Shown piece after piece: positions 1 to 12,400 of a stretch of 64,000 nucleotides of DNA. The notes beneath the pieces are model-generated. The model was not told where the DNA came from and did not search any database. It was given only the letters and a program-made list of their open reading frames with translations. This DNA is from Hofstenia miamia. Taxonomy: Eukaryota; Xenacoelomorpha; Acoela; Hofsteniidae. Numbering within the stretch: the first letter of the stretch is position 1; every line of letters begins with the position of its first letter. Location of the stretch: positions 184,838-248,837 of the forward strand of contig CABFPE010000030.1 of assembly GCA_900660155.1 (NCBI GenBank). Direction: 5' to 3'. The position numbers were made by a program, and so were the translations under genes.

Positions 1-935
1 ACAAATTTAATTGTTTGAATTACTTTAGTAGTTTGTACTGTATTGCAATAGGTAGTTAATTTTGGGATTCATCATTTGTCTTGCAAAGTTTTATTAATTG
101 TTTTTGGGCAGCCTTTGCTATTCATTTTCAGGATTTGTGTATTACTTTGCAGTTATTGAATGTAATATTTTATATACTGATTTCAGTTTAAATTTATAGT
201 TAGACTTGTAACAAACAGATGGTGTCTGATTTCTCATAATGCCCCTGCATTTAAGCAGTTAATATGTGAATATATTACTCAAACAAACCAGGAATTTGGA
301 AATTTGATTTGATGTTCCTGTACAAATTTTTTTGGAGAAAAATAATGTTGCATTTCAATAAGCATAATGAAGTCAAACTGTAATGTTCTATATATCAAAG
401 TGCCGTGCAATTATTCACTATGAATCTGTAAAATACTTTATAAAAAATGATAATCTAGCTCAAATAATATTATTAGTCAATAGTATATATGGTTGGTATG
501 GGCTAAGACTATTGGCCAAGACTAATGTAAACTTGGATTTAAATTTTACAAGCATTAATGAGTTATATCTGCTAGGAATAAACTTTTAGAGAAGATACCA
601 GAAAAATAGAAACTGATAGATAGACAATTTAATAAGATGTGTTTGCTAGAACTTCAAACTAGCTTTTTAAAACAAGGCTTTAAGGTATTTGGGGTGTAAA
701 GCTTTCATAAAAATCAATCAGGAAAAATCAGAGAAATCATTAATGCTCAAGCTTGTACTCAATTTAAAATCTGATACAAAATTCTATAAAATTATATTAT
801 TTGAAGTTTCAGTTTTTCAATCAAACAAAAAATTATTTTTTAGCTTACAAAACTCAAAGTTATTGTAAAAAATATATGTTTTTCACCTTAAAAAATAAAT
901 GCTGGTTGAATTTTATTGTCAGTTAATCAACATAG
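1..935. other. AT-rich intergenic DNA, no gene seen
   Basis: No coding region, RNA gene or clear transposon is visible. The only open frames are short, AT-driven and unlike any family I know. Confidence 0.6.
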
Positions 936-1157
936 CAGGGTATTCAATCTAAATCTTAAACCTTTGAAATTTAATCCCAATCTCAATCTTAAATATTGCA
1001 AAAATTCAATCCAAATTCCATCTTAATCTTGTGAAAGTTAATTAATATTAATTTTAATATTCTTTAATTGTTGAAGACAGGGAATTCAAGTTTGACTATG
1101 TCTATGATTGACACAGAGATTGACCCCTAGAGATGGAGATTGAGATTGAATACCCTG
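936..1157. mobile_element. hAT-type MITE with 8-bp target duplication
   Basis: A 222-bp non-coding element bounded by perfect 15-bp terminal inverted repeats: CAGGGTATTCAATCT at 936-950 and its reverse complement at 1143-1157. The flanking octamers CAACATAG (928-935) and CAATATAG (1158-1165) match at 7 of 8 positions. CAGGG termini with 8-bp target duplications are the hallmark of hAT transposons, so this is a non-autonomous hAT derivative. The interior repeats loosely phased TCAATCTTAA-like words and has no coding capacity. Confidence 0.82.
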
Positions 1158-1892
1158 CAATATAGTTTGATATCGAATTTTCGTCAAATTGGCATTGCCT
1201 ATGGTTCATATTGTCCTAATATGGTGCAGCATAGCATGTAGCTATACTTCTTGCTGAATGTATTCTTAAAATGATTAGTATTCAAATTTAATGCTTAAAT
1301 TAGTCTTTAGGGCATAATATAACAATTAATTTTACAATAAAATATTAATGTCACAATTCAAAGCTACATGCATGTGCTGGGAAAACAAATTTCGTGCTGG
1401 TTATGTTTCAATAATTTTTGTTTTGCTTAGCGGTTAATTAATTATTAGTATTTAAGTTTTTATGATGTTGCCTTTGTCACTCTTATATATATTTTCATAT
1501 AAATTTGGAAATAAATCCTTATAAAGCAACTTTGTTTTTAGTGTAGCTTTAAGTTTTATACTACGTCTAAATTACATATTTCATTTTATCATAAATTTCT
1601 AATCACGGTCAAACTAAACTGGATGTTGAACATGTGTAAAATATTGATGTACATTATGGTATATAAAATAGTTGATTAATACTTGAGAAATAATTTAGAA
1701 AACATTTGGACAGAAGAGAGCTTTCGATGAGACCTATTTTTGGCAATTTTCGACTAAGATAGCGATTAATTAATTTTCAAATACGATCGATTTATCTAGG
1801 ATATTCAGAAGAAGAAGAAGAAGAAACGTATATTGTCACTTGCATAGAAAATGAGAGATTATTGGAGATGATTCCTGTCTGCTCGAAGTCTT
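1158..1892. other. intergenic DNA with a short GAA repeat
   Basis: No gene is visible. A short (GAA)n tract lies at about 1808-1826, just upstream of the reverse-transcriptase relic. Confidence 0.55.
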
Positions 1893-3459
1893 TTGTTATT
1901 GATAATAATCCTGAGACTATGGCTTTATGCCCCATTTCAAAGTGAACTGAAAAATGTTGTTAATCAATTAAAATCTAAATCATCTGCAGATATTGATGAT
2001 ATATCCAGTAAAATTGTGAAAGCTATTTTCCCAGCAATTTTAAATCTTTTAACAGCAAGACTAAGTCTCTATTCAAACGTCTGTTTTCCAGACAAAATGA
2101 AAATAGCAAAAATAATACCTGTTCATAAATCTGGAGACACAAATGATCCCTCAAATTACAGACCAATCTCACTATTGCCAATTTTTAGTAAAATTTTTGA
2201 AAGATTAATATACAATAGAGTATTTAAGTTTATAAATAAGTACAATTTAATAAATCCAAATCAATTTGGGTTTCGACCTCACTATAACACAATTTTAGCT
2301 TTAATGAAAGTAATTGAAAATATTAGACATTCCAAAGACAATAAATTATATTCTTCGTGCATATTCATTGATCTAAGAAAAGCTTTTGATACAATAGATC
2401 ATAAGTTGTTATTAAATAAGGCATTAGAGGACACATTTTAACCTTATTTGAAAATTATCTAGAAAACCGATATCAATGTGTTTCAATAGACTCAACTGAT
2501 TCAAAATTAAAAGAGATAACATGTGATGTGCCACAAGGCTCAATTCTTGGACCACTACTCTTCTTAATGTACATAAATGATCTTCCTAAATTCCTAACTG
2601 CTTCGGTCTACCTGTTTGCTGACGATACAAATAAGTTCACTTGACAGGGATATATTATTTAAGACTAACATAAATGTTCTAGAAGATTGGCTCTGTTTTA
2701 ATCGCCTTTCTTTAAATTGAATAAACCACTCAAATAATTTTTTTTCAAAATTAATGAACAAATATCTAAGCTACAAATAGCGGAAACTGAGCTTAACATA
2801 AATGATTCTTATAAATATTTAGGGAGAATAATAGATAAAACATTAAGTTTTGCAGAACGTGTATCTTTTATTTGTAAAAAAGTCTCCAAACTATGTGGTA
2901 TTTTGATGAAAATAAGACACTTCGTTCCTAAACATATTACCCTACATTTTTATAATGTATACATACTGCCGATAATTCAATATGGTGCTTTAATCTATGG
3001 TGCTACCTCATACAACACATTATTGCCTATTTTCAAAAAAAGATAATCAGGATCATAAATTTTAAAAATTCTACTTATACTACTAAACAGTTATTCATAG
3101 AAACAAATATGATGACTATTTGTGAAATATACATTTTTGAACTCCTTATGCACGGTATAAAGGTTAAAAGACGAGAATATCCAATAGAATTTTATAGCTT
3201 TGATGAAATAAATCATTCTTTTAACACAAGAGCCCGAGCAGCACATTAAACAGTTTTAATAAGACACAATACAATTGTACAACATAATTCAATTGAAGTG
3301 AGAGGTATAAAACTACTAAACTTTTTATACTCAGCACAATTAATTAATGATAATATTATTACACTAACGAAAAACAAATGCAACAAACTAATAAAAGATA
3401 TTAAGCTTACAGCAATAATTGGCAACAATAATTTAATTAATAGAATCTTCCAGAAATAA
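1893..3459 (+). pseudogene. non-LTR retrotransposon reverse transcriptase relic
   Basis: The first 180 codons read as the fingers/palm of a CR1/jockey-type non-LTR reverse transcriptase. They include a KIIPVHKSGD stretch, NYRPISLLPIFSKIFE, QFGFRPHYNT and IDLRKAFDTIDH (first catalytic Asp). After a frameshift near 2430 the match continues with VPQGSILGPLLF and a catalytic FADDT box at about 2618-2632. Thumb and C-terminal regions follow (YKYLGRIIDKTLSF near 2812; YILPIIQYGALIYG near 2965) to a stop at about 3457. Several frameshifts and stops break the frame, and no endonuclease domain is seen upstream, so this is a 5'-truncated, dead copy. Confidence 0.82.
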
Positions 3460-4062
3460 ATTCACTTAATTATAATATTTGATATAATAAATTCATTAAT
3501 TTATATTGAGTCACTTACTAGAAAAATTAAGGGGTTGCTATTGAAAAAATGCGGACTTGGATTAAGACAGTTTATCTATTCTTACCATGGTGTTTCTTTC
3601 TGAACTTGTCTTCAAATATCTCCCTGATGACGAGGAAATTAATGTTTTCGCAAAACCTAATTCTTTCCAAAGTATTCCACTATTCACCTGCTGTAACTTT
3701 ATTTGATGGTTTTCTGAAGTTGTTAAAAGTTATCACGTTGTCAATCTTATTCACTTGTGTTTCATTTTCTTACGTCATCACTCGATCTTCATGCTATTTC
3801 TATTGAATGAAAAAGTTCTCTTTATCAAAGGATCAATTCTATAGTCTTCCGCAAGTTTAAACTGATTTCAGAAGTTCCTCATAGGTACTCATATGGATTT
3901 TGATCGCTACAAATGATAATCTACTTGTACTGATAGGGCACTGGTTGACAGGATAAATAGCGCATCCAGCATTTGTATGCCAACCATTTTCAAACAATTT
4001 AGTGCTAAATTTGTATTTTATTTTGTATTAAGTGTTTTATATGTTTTGTTTGAAATAAATTC

Positions 4063-4063
<1 letters not shown>
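3460..4063 (+). other. intergenic DNA; possible 3' end of a retroelement
   Basis: No recognisable protein. The segment ends with an AATAAA at 4054-4059 followed directly by the ATT array. That resembles the 3' end of a CR1/jockey-like element, and the same arrangement occurs at 29125-29147. Whether it belongs to the upstream relic is inference. Confidence 0.35.
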
Positions 4064-4111
<48 letters not shown>

Positions 4112-4123
4112 GTAATAATAATA

Positions 4124-4157
<34 letters not shown>

Positions 4158-4165
4158 GTATTATT
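4064..4165. repeat. (ATT)n/(AAT)n microsatellite
   Basis: About 100 bp of ATT repeats, interrupted near 4112-4125 by a short stretch of the complementary AAT phase, so the tract can fold back on itself. It sits between a plus-strand retroelement-like 3' end and the 3' end of a minus-strand element. Confidence 0.9.
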
Positions 4166-4199
4166 GGAGTTAAAAAAAGTAGTCATCGTCGAGAAGAAC

Positions 4200-5835
4200 T
4201 GTCACCTATGCAGGTCAAGCTTGGTTCTTGCGATTTGATATCTTCCAGATGGTCTAATAGAGAGAATAAGGATATGGAGGTTATGATTTGCCTTCCGTAT
4301 ATTAAAAAGATTTTCACATAGATATTCCCTGTGCTTGACGATAGAAACGAGGGAACAGCCAATTATTTTTGCAGCTGAGTTCAGTATCATCTGCATTCTC
4401 CCAGTAAAAGTGGTTTCGACACCTGTGAACAATGAAGCACAGTAATAAAAAATGGATAGGACTGTACTTTCAAGGATACTATTTAATTCTTTTGCATTCC
4501 ATATTGGTTTAAGACTACTAAGAATAGTGAATCTGCAGGACGCTGTTTTAATTTTTAAATCTACTCTCGACATCAGCTTGCAAGGATAAATTAGAGTATA
4601 ATAACACCAAGAATTTTAAGGGTGTCTGTCTGTTGTATTTCGTCTTTGAGCGACAACGAGACTCTCCTAGTAGTTGACTCTTCTTAGAATTGAAATTAAG
4701 ATTGTTTTGTTTACAAAACTTTATGATATGATTCATGGCAGTGTTAATACGCCGCGGAATTTTTCGAGGAATTCGAATAATCTAAGTGATATCGTCAGCA
4801 AATTTGAACAGTAACCCATGCTCGCCTTTAACGTCACTGATAAAAACAATGAAAAGAATGGGTGCAATGATGGACTCCTGAGGGACACAACTGAGAATAC
4901 TGTATAATTCACTGTTACTGCCGGCATATGAAACATAGAACTTTCTACCGTGGAGGTACGACGTGAGCCAAGCGAGAATATCACGAGGGCAACCAAACCG
5001 ACGCAACTTGTTGAAAGAAATGGTATCGAATGCTTTGCTCATGCCAAAAGCCTGTATCAAAACCAAATCCCCATCATACAAGATCTTTGAAACGTGGTAA
5101 ATGAGATAGATTAAGGCAGTGCAAGTTGATTTCTTATTTTGGTAAGCGAACTAGGCTTGAACCACCATACGAAGCAAAGTGGGCTTAATTCTCTTCAACG
5201 ACATGCTCTCAGGAGCCTTCGCCTTTACCGAGAGAAGTGAAATAGGCCGCAGATCGTCAATACTAGGACGAGTTTTCTTAGGACAAACATGAGCGATCTT
5301 AAACTTCCAAAGAACAATTGATTAAATGACAGAGAGGCTCGAAAATGATATGGGCAGCATGATAGTAGAGAAAATTTGGCACCCCGTCAGAGCCTGTCCC
5401 GTGCCATTTAATATAACAGATAGTTCAAAACGTCAATAGGTTCACAGAACCTTAAACCAACCTCGGGCGCTGTATCTTCTTCACAGAGATTATCATCTCC
5501 TTCACTGTTCATTGCCGACTGGAATTTAGCAGCGTAATTTTCAACAAAAGCCATGGGACCACTAGCTTGACCAAAAAGAGAAGACAGCGGCGAGACCCGG
5601 TTCCCCTTGGTAAAAAAGTTAGAGCTGCCAGGAATCCTTGGGACTTGTAGCTGAGCAGATGCACGACCTTTTCGAGCTAACAATAATTTCAGAGAGTTTA
5701 TTTCCGGTAGTGCCTAAATGATCCAGAATTTCCTGTTTGAAATGCATGGTCTCTTTTGGCCATAACATCATAAATAGAAGCGGTGATCCAAGAAGTATCC
5801 TTCTCATCAACAGGGACCTTCTTGCAAGGGACAGT
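4200..5835 (-). pseudogene. non-LTR retrotransposon relic (reverse transcriptase)
   Basis: Read on the minus strand from about 5835. A linker with WITASIYDVMAKRDHAF is followed by AHVCPKKTRPSIDDLRPIS (about 5230-5300) and FAYQNKKSTCTALIYL. Next come SKAFDTISFNKLRRFG (about 4990-5045), VPQESIIAPILF and the catalytic FADD box (about 4785-4800). The thumb and C-terminal part runs to about 4202. Frameshifts near 4740 and 4570 and in-frame stops break the frame. The family level (CR1/jockey/I-like) cannot be fixed by eye. It differs in sequence from the relic at 1893-3459. Confidence 0.78.
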
Positions 5836-6074
5836 ACCATATATTCATATAAAAGAACATATGAATTTGTGTGATAACAAACTTTATAGAAAATTTTCAA
5901 TGCTATAACCACACACACTTGAAAATATTTTAACACAGGAGTTGTACAATGGTTNTGCTTTGGAAAACAAGAAAGATTAGGAAAATCTTAACCTATGCAT
6001 GTATGCCCAAATGAAGGACTAATCTTCCGCATATCACGAAGAAGATGAATTATTATTTTCACTTAACGCTTAAT
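5836..6074. other. intergenic DNA with a single-base gap
   Basis: An unresolved base at 5955 marks a probable scaffold join. Nothing coding is visible. Confidence 0.5.
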
Positions 6075-6473
6075 GTAGTAAGACCGACGTCGGTCTTACT
6101 TCGTCGATCTTACTACAAGTTGTGTTGTTTATAAGCGCTCACAGCTTCATATCTTAACAGGATTTAATTATTTTTCTTCTAATTATCACGAACCACCTTG
6201 TTGTACACTTATTAGATTTTAAAAGTACAGAAAACTGTACTATAATCTTTTTATTTAAAATAGAAAGCCGTCGGTCTTACTACATTTTGTGGTAAACAAA
6301 CATAATTTAATTGTTTGAAAGGGCTATAAATGACAGAAAATATTTTTTTCTACATTTCTCTGACCGTATTCTAAAAGAATGATGTCTCAATTAATAAACA
6401 AGTACCCAACATTTGACATTAGACTGTTCAGCCAAAACACGGGACTCCCTTTTAAAACGTCGGTCTTACTACA
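6075..6473. repeat. inverted-repeat element with internal copies of its terminus
   Basis: GTAGTAAGACCGACG at 6075-6089 is the exact reverse complement of CGTCGGTCTTACTAC at 6459-6473, giving a 399-bp candidate element. The left end is also part of a perfect 24-bp palindrome (6077-6100). Further copies of the motif lie at 6102-6116 (one mismatch) and 6269-6283. No clear target duplication was found, so the class is unknown. It could be a MITE or a short satellite-like unit. Confidence 0.55.
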
Positions 6474-9405
6474 GTTCATATAATGGACAAGTGTTTTATC
6501 CAAGTTTTTAGCTAAGACTGACATTTACACTAATTCATTTTTATGTAGACGTGTAGATTATTTGTTTCGCATTTGAATGATATAAAAAGTATATAATTTT
6601 TTTTGATGTATCACCAAATAATAAATGAGTAAAAATAGTCATTCAAAGTGTTGGAAACGGGAAAATACACAAATTTGTTACTTTTACTCCATAATAACAA
6701 TGAATTACTTTTTATCAAAAATAATTTAATGTGTGGTAATGGTAGAACACATTGTAAACTACACGAGGCTTTTAAAATATTTTTATTATCTCAAACCGTT
6801 TGAGCACAGTGTTTGAAAGACTGAATTTAACATGGTAGTATACATTAATCTGGAATTGCCCAAAAGTGGTTTGGAAAAGAAACAAGTACAGTTGCACTTG
6901 TGTTGCGTAAGCTAATAATCCACAACATTCTTTACTCAATGTAGGATTGTCCTGCTCTATTAGAAAAGTGAAAATCACTAAAACGCACTCAGAATGAACA
7001 GTTGTAATAAAAAAATCGCAATTGACAGAAGAACTAATTTTCCGAAATATTTAGGAATTGTTGATTACCTTTTAAAAGCTTTCAAACACACAAACACACT
7101 TGTCATTATGAAGAAATATATTCTTCAGTAATTTTTGCAATGTTGATGTTAATTTGGTCAATTTTAGAATTTAGGACGAAAGCTCTACGCGGTATTGGAT
7201 TAGCGCATAATTGCATTTTTACGCGGATGCTTTTATTTTTCTAAATAAAACTTCAATTTCAACCATGTTAGACTAGGCCATTAACGTGGCGTTTTTATGG
7301 TTATGAAGCAATAAAACTTTCCATTCGTTCCATTTAACCAATGGCATGCAAGAATAATGCGATTTCAGTATTATTGAGGACGGGCAACAATTTACTCTTG
7401 ATAATTTACAAACAACTTGTTTTAATTTGATATTGGCAGGACTTCCAATTTTGCTGTTACCAGCTAAAGAAGGTGATAACAGGAAACAATGAAAATTCGT
7501 AGATAGGCTGTGACATTGCAAGGATAAGAAGCGGAGGCATACGCTGGGTTTTTAACGGTCTTCATGCGAAAATATTGAAAAATAGGCTCTAAAATGCATT
7601 TCCCGATTTAGTATTTAAATATTTCTATAGTGTTTTTTTCCGAACCTTTTTTCACTTATCCAATCGAAATCAGCTTTGAAAACCTGATGTGCTCAATGAC
7701 CCTCCTCGCGGCAGCCATTAGATAGTAGACAATAACATTGTTTTTAAACATAGTTAAGAGAAAAGCAATGTGCTGTGAAAGAAACTATTAAAAACAACTA
7801 TTAAAACGGAGCTTCAAGGTGACTTTGAAAACATGTCACTTAAGACATAAAAACAAATATAAAGATGAATAAAAGCAGTAGTAAAAATGACAACAAGCCG
7901 TCTGCTTGTATCGCTATACAAATCATGTAATGTCATAATACCCACGGCTTTGTTAATTTTTTGAAAATTGTACCAAACGTAAAGTTGATCATCCATTCCA
8001 GAATGTGATAAAGAGCGAGAAATGCCAATATAAGGGTTATTTTTATCTGCTTTTTTAAACAGCACTTATTTGCAGTTTGCTGTAACATCCTGCAATTATT
8101 AACAGCAATTCTGTTAGGAGCCTTGTATATTGGCCGTGCCCAATCATTACTTACAACAATAAGGTTATGATATTTATCACATTGATACACTATTTCGATG
8201 TTAACGCTTTGGTTTGTATTCATTAGGACCAACTAAAATTCAAAGTTGATCACGCAAGGAAAATTTTATTACCATAGTCACCGTCAGTTACTGTACTATT
8301 TTCCTGAAATATTATTTACCTCAAAAATACGTTTCTATGGATCATAGTAATGGAATTCTTAAGAGTAATAGCAGCTCTTGGTAATAAGAGAATTTCTAAA
8401 ATCATTTTCAGGTATGAAATATTGGTATATCACGCTATCATTTTGAATTTTTCTAAGTTTTCTTAAAATTGGAATTATTCTCTAGAAACATACAATGGCC
8501 ACCTTCGCATCTTCATAACTTATAGATATTGAGGATATATACATTTGCCACAGAATTATTTATTTAGTATTTTTGACAAAATGATTTTATAGAAAAAGAA
8601 TATTATATTACTAATATATTCAATGTATTACATGCATTTCCAACAATAATATTAATCTATAGCTATTTTGAAATATATTTTAATACAGTAAGTGCATTTC
8701 ACATGCTGCTCAAGATTATGATTTACTGTATCAAGAACTTGTGCAGTTTTCAATAACTGCTCAGGAGTTCAGGATGTTCCTCCTGAATCGGGTGTGTTCA
8801 ATCAATTTTGCAAAAATCTTTGTTTAACTTAAAAATGTAGTAGTTAGCTGCCACTAACAGAGAATGTAGGTTGAAACCAGCTGTGATCGAATTTACTAAA
8901 TTTGTTAAGTTAAAATTTGTTTGAGCCATGTACACATTCCGACTCGAATATTGATTCGGGCTCAGCAAAAATGTTGACTCAATAATTTTTAGCCGATCTA
9001 AAACCCCGATAAAAACGTGATTATTTCTTCTAGATTTGGAATAACTTTCAAAGACAACCGCATTTAAAACCAAGAAATTGCTGGGGAAAGTAGTGTTTAT
9101 TTTTATTCTTTTATGACTGTAACCGCATCACATATAGTCCGAATATTACATAGTTACATGTGTCAATGATATGCAACACAAATGATTTGTTTTTGGGTCA
9201 GATTTTGTATAACAGCTTCCTAAAAATGCACAATCAACTAAATTTCCTTTACACGTATTCGAGATTCTGTCTATGTTTTGAGTGAAAGATGTTGCACTTC
9301 TAAAATATATTTATTTGTATTCACTAATACATCGTACTGTAAATTTTAGTAGCCTGTTATTAATTATTAAAGAGTGATATTTTTAGTTTATTTTATAATT
9401 TTAAA
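6474..9405. other. intergenic DNA upstream of YLPM1
   Basis: AT-rich DNA with a few minus-strand open frames (7273-7521, 7814-8232, 8798-9073) that resemble no family I know and lack supporting structure. The proximal promoter and 5' UTR of YLPM1 should lie in the last few hundred bases, but no specific element can be named. Confidence 0.5.
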
Positions 9406-9460
9406 ATGGATGTGTGTCCGGCTTCTGCTTTGCGCAAATCATTAAATGACCTTCAAAATG
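9406..9460 (+). CDS. YLPM1: YLPM1 exon 1 (start codon)
   Basis: Begins with the ATG at 9406 (MDVCPASALRKSLNDLQN) and ends before a GTAGGT donor, phase 1. An in-frame stop lies 45 nt upstream. The next intron would be only 45 nt, a multiple of three with no stop. Exon 1 and exon 2 could therefore also be one continuous exon encoding 15 extra, rather hydrophobic residues. Confidence 0.7.
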
Positions 9461-12400
9461 GTAGGTTTTACTTGACGTTTAAATTTAGTAATATATTTTG
9501 TTTAGACCTTAAGGGTCTTCAAACAGAACGCAAGGTTTTGCAACAACAGCAAAATGAATTTACTTCACAATACGATTCTTGGGAGAAGGATTATAACATT
9601 TGGCTTAATAATAATAGAGATCATCCTGATCAGAGTCAATTTCAACTATATCTTGACCAGCATGCCAATTATCGTAAACAAATGATAGACATGAAGAGTG
9701 AATTAAGGTTAGCAGTTTAGTAAAAGCAACATCATTTCGCAATAAATTTCATTATGGGACTATAATATCCTTGCAAAGTATAGATTTTTTGCAGTCCAAA
9801 TTTTTGCATTTCACCTTGAAATATTAATGTAAGGTTAAATCCATATTGATCCGCCATTTAGTATAAAACATAATCGTAGTGCAGGTTAACGTTGGAGGAA
9901 AAAAGTTTACAAATTTTATTATTGAAAATTAATTTTATGCTTTATTATGTCAATTATAATTATATTTGCAAGTAGAGATGTTTTAAGGATTTTATCAAAC
10001 TATTGCTCTAAGCTATACAAGAATGTTGTGATCCATTTCAACTAATATTCTCCAAATATGCTATGTTGTGCTGAGAATAATTGCTTTTCGTGGGACCTTT
10101 AGCGTCGTTTGCGAAATATTATTGGCTTACAAAGAATTCTATATTAAAATCTCCGCGTTTTGTTTATGCTACGCTGTTTGTAACAACACATTGTGATTTA
10201 GAATTCGTTTAACTGCTGCCAATTAAATGTTGCGTTTATACAAAGTCTTGATTTCAATCAAATTGGGTCTCCATAACATGATATCAGTGAAAAACATGAT
10301 ATGTTTTTTGATTTTCATCTAAAAAATCATTATGTGTAGTCTCTTCTTGTAGCTTGCATGTAGTTGTATATTTTATTGTATTGCAATATTTTACCAAAAA
10401 GTGTTTTTAAAATTTTTCGACTGTGAAATAAATTGCTTACTTTTGTTCGCACTGCAAAATAAACACAGGTGTACATAAAATAATGTTGAATTATATGAAA
10501 TCAATGTTGTATTTAAAAATCTTTTATGTAAATTCCAAAATTTTCTATGCTACGCCAATAAACGTATATGTTGCAGTCGTTGGGGTTTTTGAAATCCAGA
10601 ATTTGCAGGCTACAATAAAAATTTTGTTGCTTGAATATATAAATTAAACAGAAATTTATACAGTAAATTAAACAAAAAGTTTAAAACAAATTTTTCGTCG
10701 TAATACGTGTTTAAGTGGTGTAGTTGTTGGGAACATTAAAAATCCAACAGTTGTCAAATTTTGTTTGATTAATATATCTTTTGCAGGAAACGCAAAACTT
10801 TTAAGTCGAGCAGTATCTAAAATTCATGAGTACCTATATTATGCATTAAAATTTCCGATTTCTGAAGATTTTCCTATGCTCAACTTATGATTTCTGAAGA
10901 TTTGAACTAGAAGGGAAAACGGTTCAATATTTTATTAACCGAGGGTGTGAGTATTATAATGTAGTCACATTAGTTCAAAAGAAATTCAAGCAAGTAAATT
11001 ATTATTCATTAACTGCAAAAATTTTAGGGACATTTTCCTGGTAATGTAAATGTTTCAAAATATGCTGAAGGAATTATCTGAAAGTGAACGAAAATTCGAA
11101 TATTTTTAGATAATATTGATGTTGTTAATAATAAGTAAAAGAGGATGTAGATAATATTAAAATATGAATAAATTAATACGTTTGAAATTTTTTGTAATCT
11201 CTTCGTAATTTAAATTAAATAGATTTTATCCAAAATACACCTAAGTATGTAATATAGTATCTTTATTAGTACCATTGTATGCTTTTAATAATAATAAATA
11301 CGGTACGAAATTGAAGTGTTAGTAGTACGTTGCCATATCGCGAGCATTATCTTCATGAAATTTCATGTCATACATTCCTTACTTTGTTTGTAAAACTGTA
11401 TTTCAACATTTTTCTGAAAACTTGTTTTGTTTTATTTTTTTATACTTATTATTTCATAAAATGCTCTCCACTCAGTTTTGCAAATATCTCTGCATAACAT
11501 TATCGTCGTAATATAATTATTCAAATTATCTTATTTTTGAATAGCTTCTTAGCATTGCCATGTGAATATCTTGGTGACTGGCATGTAATGCCATACAATG
11601 TGAGGCGTGCGGGTAGGGTCCTGTATCACGCCGCTGATAAGAGCTAACCTATTATAGAGAAAAGCTGCTTTTTCCGGTTTTGAAGCCGTATACAGATTCT
11701 TTGACCCCCATTACCCTATGAATTTTTTTGTTAAAGATGATACTCACTTTTTCGTTTGAAAAAAGCCCTCAAAATGTTCCTTTGAAAATAACAGCCAATA
11801 GAATTCTGATTTGAATCTATGCATGGAAAAATAGTGTACGCTTGGAAAACACTTTCTCAATTTGCACACTCAATTTTAGTCAAATTTTAAAAATTCTTTT
11901 TTGTTTAAGCAACGGTGATATGCGCAAGAGAATATAAAAAAATTTGAAATCCGTTCAGTAAAAGCTAAGAATATAAGCATTTTTGATTAAATTCAATTTC
12001 CATTTGCAGTTTCTCTGCCAGATTTGATCCTATTAACTTCAGACCAGTGAAAAAAAATGCGCCGCTGAATTTTTGAAGTAACAAAATAAAAAATTGTGAG
12101 ATTTTATATTATTTTAGGCTTAAGTGGCAAATTAGTAAAATGTAATAAAAATGCATCCGTGGCTAAGGTATTTGATTTTGAATTTAATCCAATATATAGT
12201 ACATACAATAAACTATGTACATATATTATCAATGTCTGAAGAAGCTCAAAGTTTGAGACTTATGAGTGAAAAACACATCTAATTGATAAACACCTTCAAA
12301 TGTTTGCATTTAAACTAAAAGTAATTTATATTTACAACAAATGTACATTTGTTATGTTTTCAATATAATAAAGTATATAGTGCTATGTTTATGAAACAAT

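Noticed and set aside
7814-8232. Two overlapping minus-strand frames upstream of YLPM1 as a divergent gene
   Set aside because: No family resemblance, no conserved motif and low complexity; a bidirectional promoter cannot be supported.
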